Shown here: one piece after another, positions 1-8,680 of the stretch
How positions within the stretch are numbered: position 1 is the first letter of the stretch
Layout of the letters: each line of letters begins with the position of its first letter
Origin: Bacteroidota bacterium
GTDB taxonomy: Bacteria > Bacteroidota > Bacteroidia > Chitinophagales > BACL12
Length of the DNA: 64,000 nt
Assembly (NCBI GenBank): GCA_016715425.1
Contig: JADKAC010000005.1
Span: forward strand, 186,001-250,000
Direction of reading: 5' to 3'
The notes under the pieces: generated by a model
The model's input: the letters and a program-made list of their open reading frames with translations, nothing else
Database searches by the model: none
What the model was told of the DNA's origin: nothing
Translations under genes and position numbers: made by a program

Positions 1-1
1 T

Positions 2-1672
2 GTTACTGTGAGTATGAAAAATACCGAAACTTCAAGCCTTGCGGCAGGTACCTGGGAATCGGATGCTGAACCAGTATGGGGGCCTTATGATAATGATCCT
101 GTATCTGGTGCATGGAATACATTTACTTTAGATGTGCCTTTTTATTGGGATGGATCCAGCAATTTATTAATAGAAATTTGCGGAGGCAGCGATCTTGGCG
201 GTTATACTGATAATGGTGAAGTAGCGATAACTACAGGTCTTGCTTTTAATGGTTCACGCACCTATCGTACCGATGGATTTACAGAGGGTGGAATTTGTGG
301 TTATTCATTAACACTTGAAAATGGAACAGCTACCAGCCGTCCTGTTATTAGATTAATGGGCTCAGAAGGCGATGCGTGTACTGGTACACCTGATGCAGGA
401 ATGGCAACTTCTTCTGCAGAATCAGTTTGTGTTGATGAAATTTTTACAGTTTCTATTCCTGCTACCCTTGCAGCCGGCATTACTTACCAGTGGGAAGTAT
501 CTACTGATGGCATTTCTTGGGCCGGAATCATTGGAGCTACCTCTTCGTTGTATGGTGCCTCACAGACAGAAGCAAGCTGGTATCATTGTATAGTTACATG
601 TACTGAAAGTGGAGAAAGCAGTACTTCCGAAGCTGTTTATGTAGGTCAGAATGCTGCAACAGATTGCTATTGTGAACCTGTTTATTTAACTGGTACAAGT
701 GATGGTGATTATTGCTCTTATGTAGGTTTGGGTAGCATTGACAATCCAACTGATGGAGCAGATGCACCTTTTTACACTTATTATAGCGATATGTCAACTG
801 ATTTAATTACAGGGTTTGAATATACACTTGAAGCTACTACAGGGCTATATGATGCACTTAACGGTTTAGCTGCCTGGATAGATTTTAATAAGAATGGTTC
901 CTTTGAGGATGAAGGAGAATTTCTTGGATCCTCAACAGGTTTGGGTTCTTTTACATCCGCATATTTTGTTTTTACAGTTCCGGTAGATGCTGAAATTGGA
1001 ACCACAAGATTGCGTGTTCGTGAAATTTTTAATATGAGTGAGTCTCCAAGCCCTTGTGCAGAGGCAAGCTTCGGTGAAACTGAAGATTACAATGTAAACA
1101 TAATGGGTGGTGGTGATTGTTTTCCTGCTGCACCAACGGATATTTATGCTGACGGAATTACAGCAACTACAGCTACAATTCATTGGACAATTGCACCAGG
1201 TACCTCTGCATCCAGATTAGTAGTTTGGGAACTTTCCACCGGTAAAGTTGTGAAGTATATCATTTATGATGGCGATAGTTTTACTGTACCAGGTGAATTA
1301 TCACCTTCCACTACTTATGGCGCTCGTTTAAAATCCGGATGTTTAGACGGCGAAATATGGACACCGGGAGATTATTCTGAGTGGTATTATTTTACAACTG
1401 ATCCATTGCGTGAAGGAGAATTTTTACAATCGGTTTCTGTATTTCCAAATCCAAATAAAGGAAACTTCCGCATTCAGTTAAATGGATATGAAAGTGGAAA
1501 AGCACAAGTAATGATAATGAATGCAGTAGGTCAATTAATGTATGATGCAACTATAAGTATTGATGCAAATGCATCTGTACATGATGTATCATTAAATCTT
1601 GCTGCTGGTACTTACATTGTGAAAGTGATTAATGGTTCTGAAATTGTAACTAATACAATTATTGTAGAATAA
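2..1672 (+). CDS. Secreted multidomain T9SS-sorted protein (5' partial), array copy 1
   Basis: Open from the window edge in frame 2 with no stop upstream, so the start lies outside; a GTG at 8 and ATG at 14 are internal codons. Of about 556 visible residues, 1-120 form a beta-rich domain I cannot name, 125-215 look like an Ig-like domain (the motif TYQWEVSTDG is typical), 220-370 a GEVED domain with the diagnostic FGETEDYNV, 375-470 an FN3-like domain ending in SEWYYFTTDPLREGEF, and 478-556 a type A T9SS sorting domain (VFPNPNKGNF, then LAAGTYIVKV). Such proteins are exported by Sec, pass the outer membrane through the T9SS and are attached or released after the sorting domain is cleaved. Adhesion or matrix binding is an inference; no catalytic motif is visible. 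It is the first of four tandem genes sharing this C-terminal half, and is followed by its own terminator. Confidence 0.85.
   Translation, partial: VTVSMKNTETSSLAAGTWESDAEPVWGPYDNDPVSGAWNTFTLDVPFYWDGSSNLLIEICGGSDLGGYTDNGEVAITTGLAFNGSRTYRTDGFTEGGICGYSLTLENGTATSRPVIRLMGSEGDACTGTPDAGMATSSAESVCVDEIFTVSIPATLAAGITYQWEVSTDGISWAGIIGATSSLYGASQTEASWYHCIVTCTESGESSTSEAVYVGQNAATDCYCEPVYLTGTSDGDYCSYVGLGSIDNPTDGADAPFYTYYSDMSTDLITGFEYTLEATTGLYDALNGLAAWIDFNKNGSFEDEGEFLGSSTGLGSFTSAYFVFTVPVDAEIGTTRLRVREIFNMSESPSPCAEASFGETEDYNVNIMGGGDCFPAAPTDIYADGITATTATIHWTIAPGTSASRLVVWELSTGKVVKYIIYDGDSFTVPGELSPSTTYGARLKSGCLDGEIWTPGDYSEWYYFTTDPLREGEFLQSVSVFPNPNKGNFRIQLNGYESGKAQVMIMNAVGQLMYDATISIDANASVHDVSLNLAAGTYIVKVINGSEIVTNTIIVE
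1139..1672 (+). repeat. Shared 3' cassette, copy 1 (FN3-like + T9SS sorting domain)
   Basis: Coding repeat spanning the FN3-like domain and sorting domain. Bases 1139-1305 match 5672-5838 with a single difference (at 1264). The similarity continues past the stop codon into the 3' UTR and terminator. Confidence 0.85.
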
Positions 1673-1691
1673 ATAAATTCATTTTAGAAAT

Positions 1692-1726
1692 AAAAAAAGG
1701 CTCTTCATTTGAAGGGCCTTTTTTTT
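1692..1726 (+). terminator. Intrinsic terminator after array copy 1
   Basis: Hairpin pairing AGGCTCTTC with GAAGGGCCT (one G-T pair) around a short loop, followed by a run of eight T. The same hairpin type follows copies 2 and 3. Confidence 0.85.
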
Positions 1727-1802
1727 ACACATTCTTTGTTTTATTATTTATAAGATCTCAAAAAATATATTTTTTAAGTTTTAAAAAATTAATCATACCT
1801 TA

Positions 1803-3884
1803 ATGCAAACAAAATTTATAAATATGAAATCTTATTACAAAAAAATTAAAGGGGAGTTCTCCATTACTTTCCTTCTGGCAGTCTTGCTGAGTGCCACTGC
1901 CTTTGGACAATATTGCGAACCTGTGTATTCTTCGGGTACTGGTGATGGTGACTATTGTTCCTATGTGGGGTTAGGCGATATTTCTAATGCTACCGATGGT
2001 GCAACTTCACCCTTTTACACCTATTATGATTTATCAACTGACTTGCAACCAGGAACTGAATATACTCTAGAAGTTACTTCCGGTTCTTATACTTCAAATA
2101 ATGATTTAGCAGCATGGATAGATTATAATGCCGATGGTGATTTTTATGATGAAGGTGAACTGCTTGGAACTGTTCTGGATTTAATTGATTTCTCCACAGG
2201 GTATATTGTATTTACTGTACCTGTTAGCGGTACATCAACGGGCACCACAAGAATGAGAGTAAGGGAAATTTATAATATGGGAATTCCTCCTGATCCTTGT
2301 GGTGAATACGCTTATGGTGAAACAGAAGATTATAATGTGAATCTATTGCCAGGAGCTGAAAATGATATCGCAGTTACAGCTATTACAAGTCCGGTGTCAG
2401 GTGCAGATATGGGCTATGAAGATGTAACCATTACTGTTAAAAATAATGGTACTGCAGATGCCAGTGGATTTACCGTAAACTATAATGTGGATGGTGGATT
2501 TACTACCGGTGAATTCTTCCCTGGAACATTAGCTGTTGGTGAAACTGTTAGCCATACTTTTGGCGAAGGCTGGACATTTTCAGAATATGATTGCTATGAA
2601 GTTATGGCTTGGATTGAATATGATATTGATGAAATTCCTGAAAATGATTCTTATACAAAAACAGTTTGTAATCTAGGACCTATTACAGGCACTGATGCAT
2701 ATTTAATTTATTCAAACGTTTACGGAGGTGCTGAACCGTGGTCATCAATCAGTAATACAAATGCTATGAACTCTGTATTTGGTGCTGATGGCTGGAACCT
2801 GGACTTCTTTGAAACTCTTGATCCTTCTCTAATATTTAACTCCAGCACTTGCTTTGTATTCCTTGAAGGTGGCGATGCAATGGCGGATGAATTAGAAACA
2901 TTTCTTGGAGCAAACTCATCATTAATTGAAAGTTGGGTTTCTTTTGGAGGACATTTATTATTGAACTCGGCTCCAAATGAAGGTGACGGAATGAGTTTCG
3001 GATTTGATGAAACAACATTGAATTATCCTTACTTTACAGATATTGCCAATTCAGCAACAGAGCATCCAATTTTTGATGGTCCATTTACACCTGTTGGTTC
3101 AGAATGGACTGGAGGTTCTTTTGGTCATGCTAGTGTTTCAGGCTCAGATTGGACAGCATTAATTGTAGATGCTATTGCAACAGACAATATTGTACTTGCT
3201 GAAAAAATGTGGGGAGATGGAATTGTGATTTTTGGTGGTATGACTCCAAATAATTTCCACAGTCCGCTTCCGGAAGCAGATAATTTGCGGGCTAATATTA
3301 TCGCTTATCTTTCTTGTGGTGGTGAAATTTGTACTCCTGCGCCTCCAATGGATATATATGCTGACGGGATCTCAGCCACTACCGCATCAATTCATTGGAC
3401 AATTGCTCCTGGTACATCAGCATCCAGATTAGTTCTATGGGAACTTTCAACCGGTGAGGTTCGGAAGTATATAATTTATGATGAAGACAATTTTACTGTA
3501 CCTGGTGAACTATCCCCATCTACTACTTATGGTGCTCGATTAAAATCCGCTTGTTTAGAAGGCGAAACATGGACACCTGGAGATTATTCCGAATGGTATT
3601 ATTTTACAACTGATCCTTTGCGTGAAGGTGAGTTTACAAAAGCAGTTTCACTATATCCAAATCCGAATGATGGAAATTTCCGCATTCAGTTAAATGGTTA
3701 TGAAAGTGGTAAAGCACAAGTGCAAATTATAAATGTAGTAGGTCAAGTTATGTATGATGCAACAATGAGCATTGATGCAAATGCATCTGTTCATGATGTA
3801 TCATTAAACCTTGCCGCTGGTACTTATATTGTAAAAGTGATTAATGGTTCTGAGATTGTAACCAATACAATTATCGTGGAATAA
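1803..3884 (+). CDS. Secreted GEVED/CARDB protein with amidotransferase-like domain, T9SS-sorted, array copy 2
   Basis: 693 residues from ATG 1803; a second ATG at 1824 (MKSYYKK) gives an equally good signal peptide, with cleavage probably after AFGQ. Order: GEVED domain about 36-185 (YGETEDYNV), a CARDB-like domain about 190-295 (DVTITVKNNGTADASGF), a Rossmann-like domain about 298-505 resembling DUF4350/class I glutamine-amidotransferase-fold domains (LIYSNVYGG, FVFLEGGDAM, SWVSFGGHLLLNSAPNEG, IVIFGGMTPNNFH), FN3-like about 515-610, then the T9SS sorting domain (LYPNPNDGNF, LAAGTYIVKV). In related secreted proteins the amidotransferase-like fold usually lacks the catalytic Cys-His-Glu set, so I infer binding rather than catalysis. 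Secreted to the cell surface; substrate unknown. Own terminator downstream, so probably monocistronic. Confidence 0.85.
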   Translation: MQTKFINMKSYYKKIKGEFSITFLLAVLLSATAFGQYCEPVYSSGTGDGDYCSYVGLGDISNATDGATSPFYTYYDLSTDLQPGTEYTLEVTSGSYTSNNDLAAWIDYNADGDFYDEGELLGTVLDLIDFSTGYIVFTVPVSGTSTGTTRMRVREIYNMGIPPDPCGEYAYGETEDYNVNLLPGAENDIAVTAITSPVSGADMGYEDVTITVKNNGTADASGFTVNYNVDGGFTTGEFFPGTLAVGETVSHTFGEGWTFSEYDCYEVMAWIEYDIDEIPENDSYTKTVCNLGPITGTDAYLIYSNVYGGAEPWSSISNTNAMNSVFGADGWNLDFFETLDPSLIFNSSTCFVFLEGGDAMADELETFLGANSSLIESWVSFGGHLLLNSAPNEGDGMSFGFDETTLNYPYFTDIANSATEHPIFDGPFTPVGSEWTGGSFGHASVSGSDWTALIVDAIATDNIVLAEKMWGDGIVIFGGMTPNNFHSPLPEADNLRANIIAYLSCGGEICTPAPPMDIYADGISATTASIHWTIAPGTSASRLVLWELSTGEVRKYIIYDEDNFTVPGELSPSTTYGARLKSACLEGETWTPGDYSEWYYFTTDPLREGEFTKAVSLYPNPNDGNFRIQLNGYESGKAQVQIINVVGQVMYDATMSIDANASVHDVSLNLAAGTYIVKVINGSEIVTNTIIVE
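3351..3884 (+). repeat. Shared 3' cassette, copy 2
   Basis: Aligns with copies 1 and 3 over the FN3-like and sorting domains, with more third-position differences than between copies 1 and 3. The bases after the stop (AATAAATTCATTTT) are also shared with them. Confidence 0.8.
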
Positions 3885-3905
3885 ATAAATTCATTTTCAA
3901 TAAAT

Positions 3906-3937
3906 AAAAAAGACTCTTCAATTGTAGAGTCTTTTTT
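3906..3937 (+). terminator. Intrinsic terminator after array copy 2
   Basis: Perfect stem AAAAGACTCT/AGAGTCTTTT with loop TCAATTGT and a T-run; clearly related to the terminators at 1692 and 6225. Confidence 0.85.
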
Positions 3938-4060
3938 ATTTAATTCCGCTTGTAGGGCTTTTTATAGATTTAAAAAATCTGAATAATTATTTTCAATTAG
4001 GATATTTCTTTCAAATATTTAGTAATTTTCATTCCATTATTTCACATTAAAAATCTGAAT

Positions 4061-6205
4061 ATGAAAAAATTTAATTACCCAACTATCATTTTAGTTTCCG
4101 CAATTTTACTTCTGGGAATTTTATTTCCAATGCAAAATGTAATGGCTCAGGCTGCAGAAGAACAGCTTCAGTATTCTCCTATGCAAATTACAAGCATGGA
4201 TCAACCTATTTTGCATAAATGGCAAGGTGCAAATGCAATTAAAAGAAGTGAAAAATCTGGAAGCCGATATGCAGTTTCTTATGTAGCAATAGGTACTGCT
4301 TATAATCTCTTCACCATTTTATTATCTGAGCAAGCACAAGTTTCCTATAATCCTGACATAAACAGCATTACATTTATTCATCGCCAAAATGATTTAACTG
4401 CTGGCGGATCCGGTGGTTTATCTTACGATTTATCTACAGATGGTGGTGCCATTTGGTCAACTAACAATATTTTGACTCCTGCATTTAATTCGGGAACAGA
4501 ATTGCCGGATATGACTGGCGGCCGATATCCAAGTGCTACAATCTGGAATCCGGAAGGGAATACCGATCCAAATAGTGCATATATTGTTGGGCATGGTCCT
4601 GAATTAACACCTATTACAGCTGGTTCATGGGGTGCTACTTACAAAGTGTCGCAAAAACTTGATGGTGATGATAACAGCGAATCATATTATTCCGAAGGAG
4701 ATTTATCTGCGGATTATCATGCATATGGTATTCAGGCTTATCAAAGTGGTAGCATGTGGGATATAAAATCTAATACTTCATACAACACATATTATGTAAA
4801 TGAAATAACCTTTGATGGTATTTCAGGTTTTGATTATAACACCACTACTATCACTAACGATTGGTATGCAGTTCAACCAAAAGCCCAATGTGTTTTTGAT
4901 GAGTCAGGAACAATTGGTTATATAGTAATTATTGGTGCAAGACTGGATGAAGTGGAAACCAATATGTATCCAACTATATTAAAAACTATTGATGCAGGAG
5001 CTACATGGGATTATCTGCCGTATTTTAATATTGGTTCTTTACCTGCAATGGAATCCACTCTCCTTGTAGCTGATGATGGTATTACTTACAGACCATTTTT
5101 TTCTGATTTTGATGCAACCGTTGATGCTAATGGAAGACTGCACATCATATCAGATATTGAAAGTGGTTCTTTAGCTGATCCTGTATCTATTTATAGTTAC
5201 TATTCAAGTTTTTCTGCAGTAATGCATACTTCCGTATCTGATGGAACAGATTGGGATGCAGAAGCATTGGGAAGCACAAATCAGTTGGATTATGTTTTTG
5301 GGACTGCTCCAGTTGATCATAGTCCACAGATTTCAAGAACAGAAGATGGTAGTAAAGTATTTTTTTCCTGGACGATGTCGCCTGAACTTAATTTATCACA
5401 TGACTCTCCAAATTTGATGGCAAAAGGCTATGATATATCTTCAGATAGTTATTCACCCACAGTAGATTTTACAACAGGTACTGACTTTGAAAATAATTGT
5501 TTCTTTCCGACAATGGCACCCGTATGTAAAGATTTAGGGGGCACCTATGAATTGCCAATTGTATTTGCCGATCCGGGTGCTACAGATTTAGTGGCACCAC
5601 AATTTTATTACGCTGCCGGAGTAACATTTATTGATGATGATTTTGGAGGTTGTTTTCCTGCTCCACCTACAGATATTTATGCTGACGGAATTACAGCAAC
5701 TACAGCTACAATTCATTGGACAATTGCACCAGGTACCTCTGCATCCAGATTAGTAGTTTGGGAACTTTCCACCGGTAAAGTTGTGAAGTATATCATATAT
5801 GATGGCGATAGTTTTACTGTACCAGGTGAATTATCACCCTCTACTACTTATGGTGCTCGTTTAAAATCCGGATGTAATGTAGATGAAGTTTGGACACCGG
5901 GAGAATATTCTGAGTGGTATTATTTTACAACTGATCCTTTGCGTGAAGGCGAGTTTACTAAAGAAGTTTCTGTGTATCCAAATCCGAATAATGGCAATTT
6001 TAATATTCAGTTAAATGGATATGAAAATGGAAAAGCACAAATACAAATAATGAATGCAGTAGGTCAAGTAATGTATGATGCAACTATTAGTATTGATGCA
6101 AATGCATCTGTGCATGATGTATCATTAAATCTTGCTGCTGGTACTTACATTGTGAAAGTGATTAATGGTTCTGAGATTGTAACCAATACTATTATTGTAG
6201 AATAA
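4061..6205 (+). CDS. Secreted sialidase-like (beta-propeller) protein, T9SS-sorted, array copy 3
   Basis: 714 residues with a signal peptide (hydrophobic 9-26, cleavage near NVMAQ). Residues about 60-535 form a large domain with BNR/Asp-box-like turns (DLSTDGGAIW, TIDAGATWDYLP), which suggests a sialidase-type beta-propeller; I do not see a clear arginine triad or nucleophile, so enzymatic activity is not claimed. Residues about 540-632 are the FN3-like linker and 635-714 the T9SS sorting domain. The front domain is strongly similar to that of the protein at 18690-20810 (shared IAIGTAYNL, FVHRQN-type, YDLSTDGGA and SWGAT motifs), but that protein has a PKD domain and another sorting domain. 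Own terminator downstream. Confidence 0.85.
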   Translation: MKKFNYPTIILVSAILLLGILFPMQNVMAQAAEEQLQYSPMQITSMDQPILHKWQGANAIKRSEKSGSRYAVSYVAIGTAYNLFTILLSEQAQVSYNPDINSITFIHRQNDLTAGGSGGLSYDLSTDGGAIWSTNNILTPAFNSGTELPDMTGGRYPSATIWNPEGNTDPNSAYIVGHGPELTPITAGSWGATYKVSQKLDGDDNSESYYSEGDLSADYHAYGIQAYQSGSMWDIKSNTSYNTYYVNEITFDGISGFDYNTTTITNDWYAVQPKAQCVFDESGTIGYIVIIGARLDEVETNMYPTILKTIDAGATWDYLPYFNIGSLPAMESTLLVADDGITYRPFFSDFDATVDANGRLHIISDIESGSLADPVSIYSYYSSFSAVMHTSVSDGTDWDAEALGSTNQLDYVFGTAPVDHSPQISRTEDGSKVFFSWTMSPELNLSHDSPNLMAKGYDISSDSYSPTVDFTTGTDFENNCFFPTMAPVCKDLGGTYELPIVFADPGATDLVAPQFYYAAGVTFIDDDFGGCFPAPPTDIYADGITATTATIHWTIAPGTSASRLVVWELSTGKVVKYIIYDGDSFTVPGELSPSTTYGARLKSGCNVDEVWTPGEYSEWYYFTTDPLREGEFTKEVSVYPNPNNGNFNIQLNGYENGKAQIQIMNAVGQVMYDATISIDANASVHDVSLNLAAGTYIVKVINGSEIVTNTIIVE
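5672..6205 (+). repeat. Shared 3' cassette, copy 3
   Basis: First 167 bases (5672-5838) differ from 1139-1305 at only one position, including codon third positions. Sorting-domain half and 3' UTR also match copy 1 closely. Confidence 0.85.
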
Positions 6206-6224
6206 ATAAATTCATTTTTCAAAT

Positions 6225-6257
6225 AAAAAAGACTCTTCGCATGAAGGGTCTTTTTTT
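6225..6257 (+). terminator. Intrinsic terminator after array copy 3
   Basis: Stem AAAAAGACTCTTC/GAAGGGTCTTTTT with loop GCAT and a T-run; same family as the terminators of copies 1 and 2. Confidence 0.85.
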
Positions 6258-6581
6258 ATTAATTAAAGAGAGCAACTGATATATTTTACTTATTAAAATT
6301 TTTATTCAATCTTGAATTTTTCTTTTTAAATAATAGTAAATAGTATACTCCAAAAGAATACAATATTTTAATAACAACATTTTTTTTATTGCCAATTTAT
6401 CTTCTCAATTTTTCAGTATTTTGTGATTAGCATTTTAAAGCTTTCGCAATAAATTTTTTAATTATTTAAAAATATTTACTGTACTTTTATTTTAAGATTT
6501 TTTATGCATGCTCTCATTAATTGAGATTATGTTTTCGAAATTGTAATCAAATATTAAATACCAAAAAAAATTTTAAAGCTT
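6258..6581. other. AT-rich intergenic region, no gene seen
   Basis: 324 bases with no convincing ORF, RNA gene or repeat. Must contain the promoter of the 6582 gene; TATGTTTT near 6528 is only a weak match to the Bacteroidota -7 element. Confidence 0.5.
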
Positions 6582-8615
6582 ATGAAGAACAAAATTTATA
6601 TACAAATCAAAAAAGGAATCCTTGCCTTAAGTCTTCTTGGATTTACTTTCGGAAGTGCATATGCGCAATATTGCACACCCACATTTACTGATATTGGTGG
6701 TGGCGATTTCATCAGTTATTATGAAGTTGGCGACATCGTAAATTATTCAGATGAAGATGCTGATAATTATGCTGACTACACCGCAGATTTTTCTACAGAT
6801 TTACTTATGGGTGCAACATATACAGTCTATTGTGATGTTGGACCCGATTGGGATGAAGCCATAAAAACATTTATTGACTACGACCAGAATGGGGTATTTG
6901 AAGATTATGAAGAAGTTGGTTGTGTAATAGTACCCAATGCCACCGGCGGTGGCTCTTATGAATTTACCGTACCTTTTGATGCTGTTCCCGGAACAACACG
7001 TCTTCGTGCAATATGTGAATATAATGGTCCTTGTGATGGTTTAACAGCATGTTTTTCCGGTACCTATGGAGAAGCCGAAGATTATACTGTTGTAATTATT
7101 GGAGGAGATGATTGTGAAGGTACCCCGGATGCCGGAACCGCTTCATCCACTATGGAAACTACATGCGCTTCCTCTGTATTCACATTGTCGGTTCCTCCTG
7201 TAACTGCTGCAGGTGTTACTTATCAATGGCAAAGTTCTGTTGATGGAAGTACTTATACTGATATTGACGGAGCTACATCTTCCTCCTTATCTACAAGTCA
7301 AACCGATGCTACCTGGTATCAGTGTGTTGTAACTTGTACTGGAAGCGGAGAGAGTTCAATTTCAACTGCAGTTTTTGTAAATAATGAATGCCTTGGTTGT
7401 ATGGATGAAACTGCCTTAAATTATTATGCAGAAGCAAACGTAGATGATGGCAGTTGTTTTTATGGATATACAATTTCTGATTGCGATTATGAAGGATCAT
7501 TGCTTACAGTGCCTGATGGAACTGTTGAATTATGTTTAACTGATGATGGCGTTAGTACTGCACAACCAATTGGTTTTGATTTTCCATTTTACGAAACACC
7601 TTATAGTGAAGTGTATGTGGGAGCTAATGGCTATATGTCATTTAATTCCGGCTTGGGAAGTGCTTGTTGTACCGGGCAATTATTACCCTCTGCAACTTAT
7701 CCAAATTCTATTTTCTTTGGTCAGGAAGATTTTGATCCAAACTCTTGTACAGATGGCGACATTTATACCTGGACTCAAGGTGATCCCGGAAGTCAGATCT
7801 TTGTTTTGGCATTTGAAAATGTTCCTCATTATCCCGGACCTGATATTGCTTTGGTTACTGTTCAAGTACAATTATTTGAAGCAACAGGTGAAATAAAAAT
7901 TGTGAGCACCGAAATAAATAATGACGGTGGTTCCAGCACAATGGGGCTTAATCTTGATGGCACTATTGCACAACCGGTGGATGGTCGTAATCAAGAACTA
8001 TGGACTGCTTATGATGAGTGTATTTTATTTTCACCCGCAGATGCAGGTGGTGGTAGTGATTGTGATCTTGTACCTCCAACAGATATTTATGTAGATGGTT
8101 TAAGTGCTTACACCGCAATATTTCATTGGACTAATCCCGAAGGAACCGGAGCAACAAAAGGTACTTTATGGGAGTTGTCAACTGGTGATTATAGAAAATT
8201 CACAGTATATGAAACAGAAGAATATTCTTTTGCAGGAAACTTAACTCCTTCCACTACTTATGGTATCCGTTTAAAATCTGCTTGCGCAGATGGCGACTAC
8301 TGGACTCCTTCACTTTTCTCTGACTGGTATTATTTCACTACCGATCCATTGCGTGAAGGCGAATTTGCACAATCAATTGCGTTATATCCAAATCCGAATG
8401 ATGGAAATTTCCGCATTCAATTAAACGGATATGAAAGTGGTGAAGCACAAGTGATTATTATGAATGCAGTTGGTCAAGTAATGTATGATGCAAATATTAG
8501 CATTGATGCAAATGCATCTGTACATGATATATCATTAAATCTTGCTGCTGGTACTTACATTGTAAAAGTGATAAATGGTTCTGAGATTGTAACCAATACA
8601 ATTATTGTAGAATAA
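6582..8615 (+). CDS. Secreted GEVED/Ig-like/nidogen-like protein, T9SS-sorted, array copy 4
   Basis: 677 residues with signal peptide (cleavage near SAYAQ). Order: GEVED domain about 29-180 (YGEAEDYTV), Ig-like about 185-268 (VTYQWQSSVDGS), a short Asp-rich unit about 270-295 of the common GCMDETALNYYAEANVDDGS type, likely calcium-binding, then about 297-495 a nidogen-like beta region (YVGANGYMSF, IFFGQEDFDP), the FN3-like linker about 498-595 and the sorting domain to 677. Its linker is the most diverged of the four (ATKGTLWELSTGDYRKF), and sequence after the stop no longer matches the other copies. Probable surface adhesin or matrix protein; ligand unknown. Confidence 0.85.
   Translation: MKNKIYIQIKKGILALSLLGFTFGSAYAQYCTPTFTDIGGGDFISYYEVGDIVNYSDEDADNYADYTADFSTDLLMGATYTVYCDVGPDWDEAIKTFIDYDQNGVFEDYEEVGCVIVPNATGGGSYEFTVPFDAVPGTTRLRAICEYNGPCDGLTACFSGTYGEAEDYTVVIIGGDDCEGTPDAGTASSTMETTCASSVFTLSVPPVTAAGVTYQWQSSVDGSTYTDIDGATSSSLSTSQTDATWYQCVVTCTGSGESSISTAVFVNNECLGCMDETALNYYAEANVDDGSCFYGYTISDCDYEGSLLTVPDGTVELCLTDDGVSTAQPIGFDFPFYETPYSEVYVGANGYMSFNSGLGSACCTGQLLPSATYPNSIFFGQEDFDPNSCTDGDIYTWTQGDPGSQIFVLAFENVPHYPGPDIALVTVQVQLFEATGEIKIVSTEINNDGGSSTMGLNLDGTIAQPVDGRNQELWTAYDECILFSPADAGGGSDCDLVPPTDIYVDGLSAYTAIFHWTNPEGTGATKGTLWELSTGDYRKFTVYETEEYSFAGNLTPSTTYGIRLKSACADGDYWTPSLFSDWYYFTTDPLREGEFAQSIALYPNPNDGNFRIQLNGYESGEAQVIIMNAVGQVMYDANISIDANASVHDISLNLAAGTYIVKVINGSEIVTNTIIVE
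8082..8615 (+). repeat. Shared 3' cassette, copy 4 (most diverged)
   Basis: FN3-like half clearly diverged, while the last part encoding the sorting domain remains very similar to the other copies. The 3' UTR differs, so this copy marks the end of the duplicated block. Confidence 0.75.
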
Positions 8616-8646
8616 AATAAACTGAGATAATTAGTTATTAATTTTT

Positions 8647-8678
8647 TAAAATGCTCCGGTTGTTACCGGGGCATTTTT
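8647..8678. terminator. Terminator between convergent genes
   Basis: AATGCTCCGG pairs with CCGGGGCATT (one G-T) around TTGTTA, with T-run on the plus side and an A-run on the other. It can serve the 6582 gene and queE, whose stop is 2 bases away. Confidence 0.8.
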
Positions 8679-8680
8679 AG

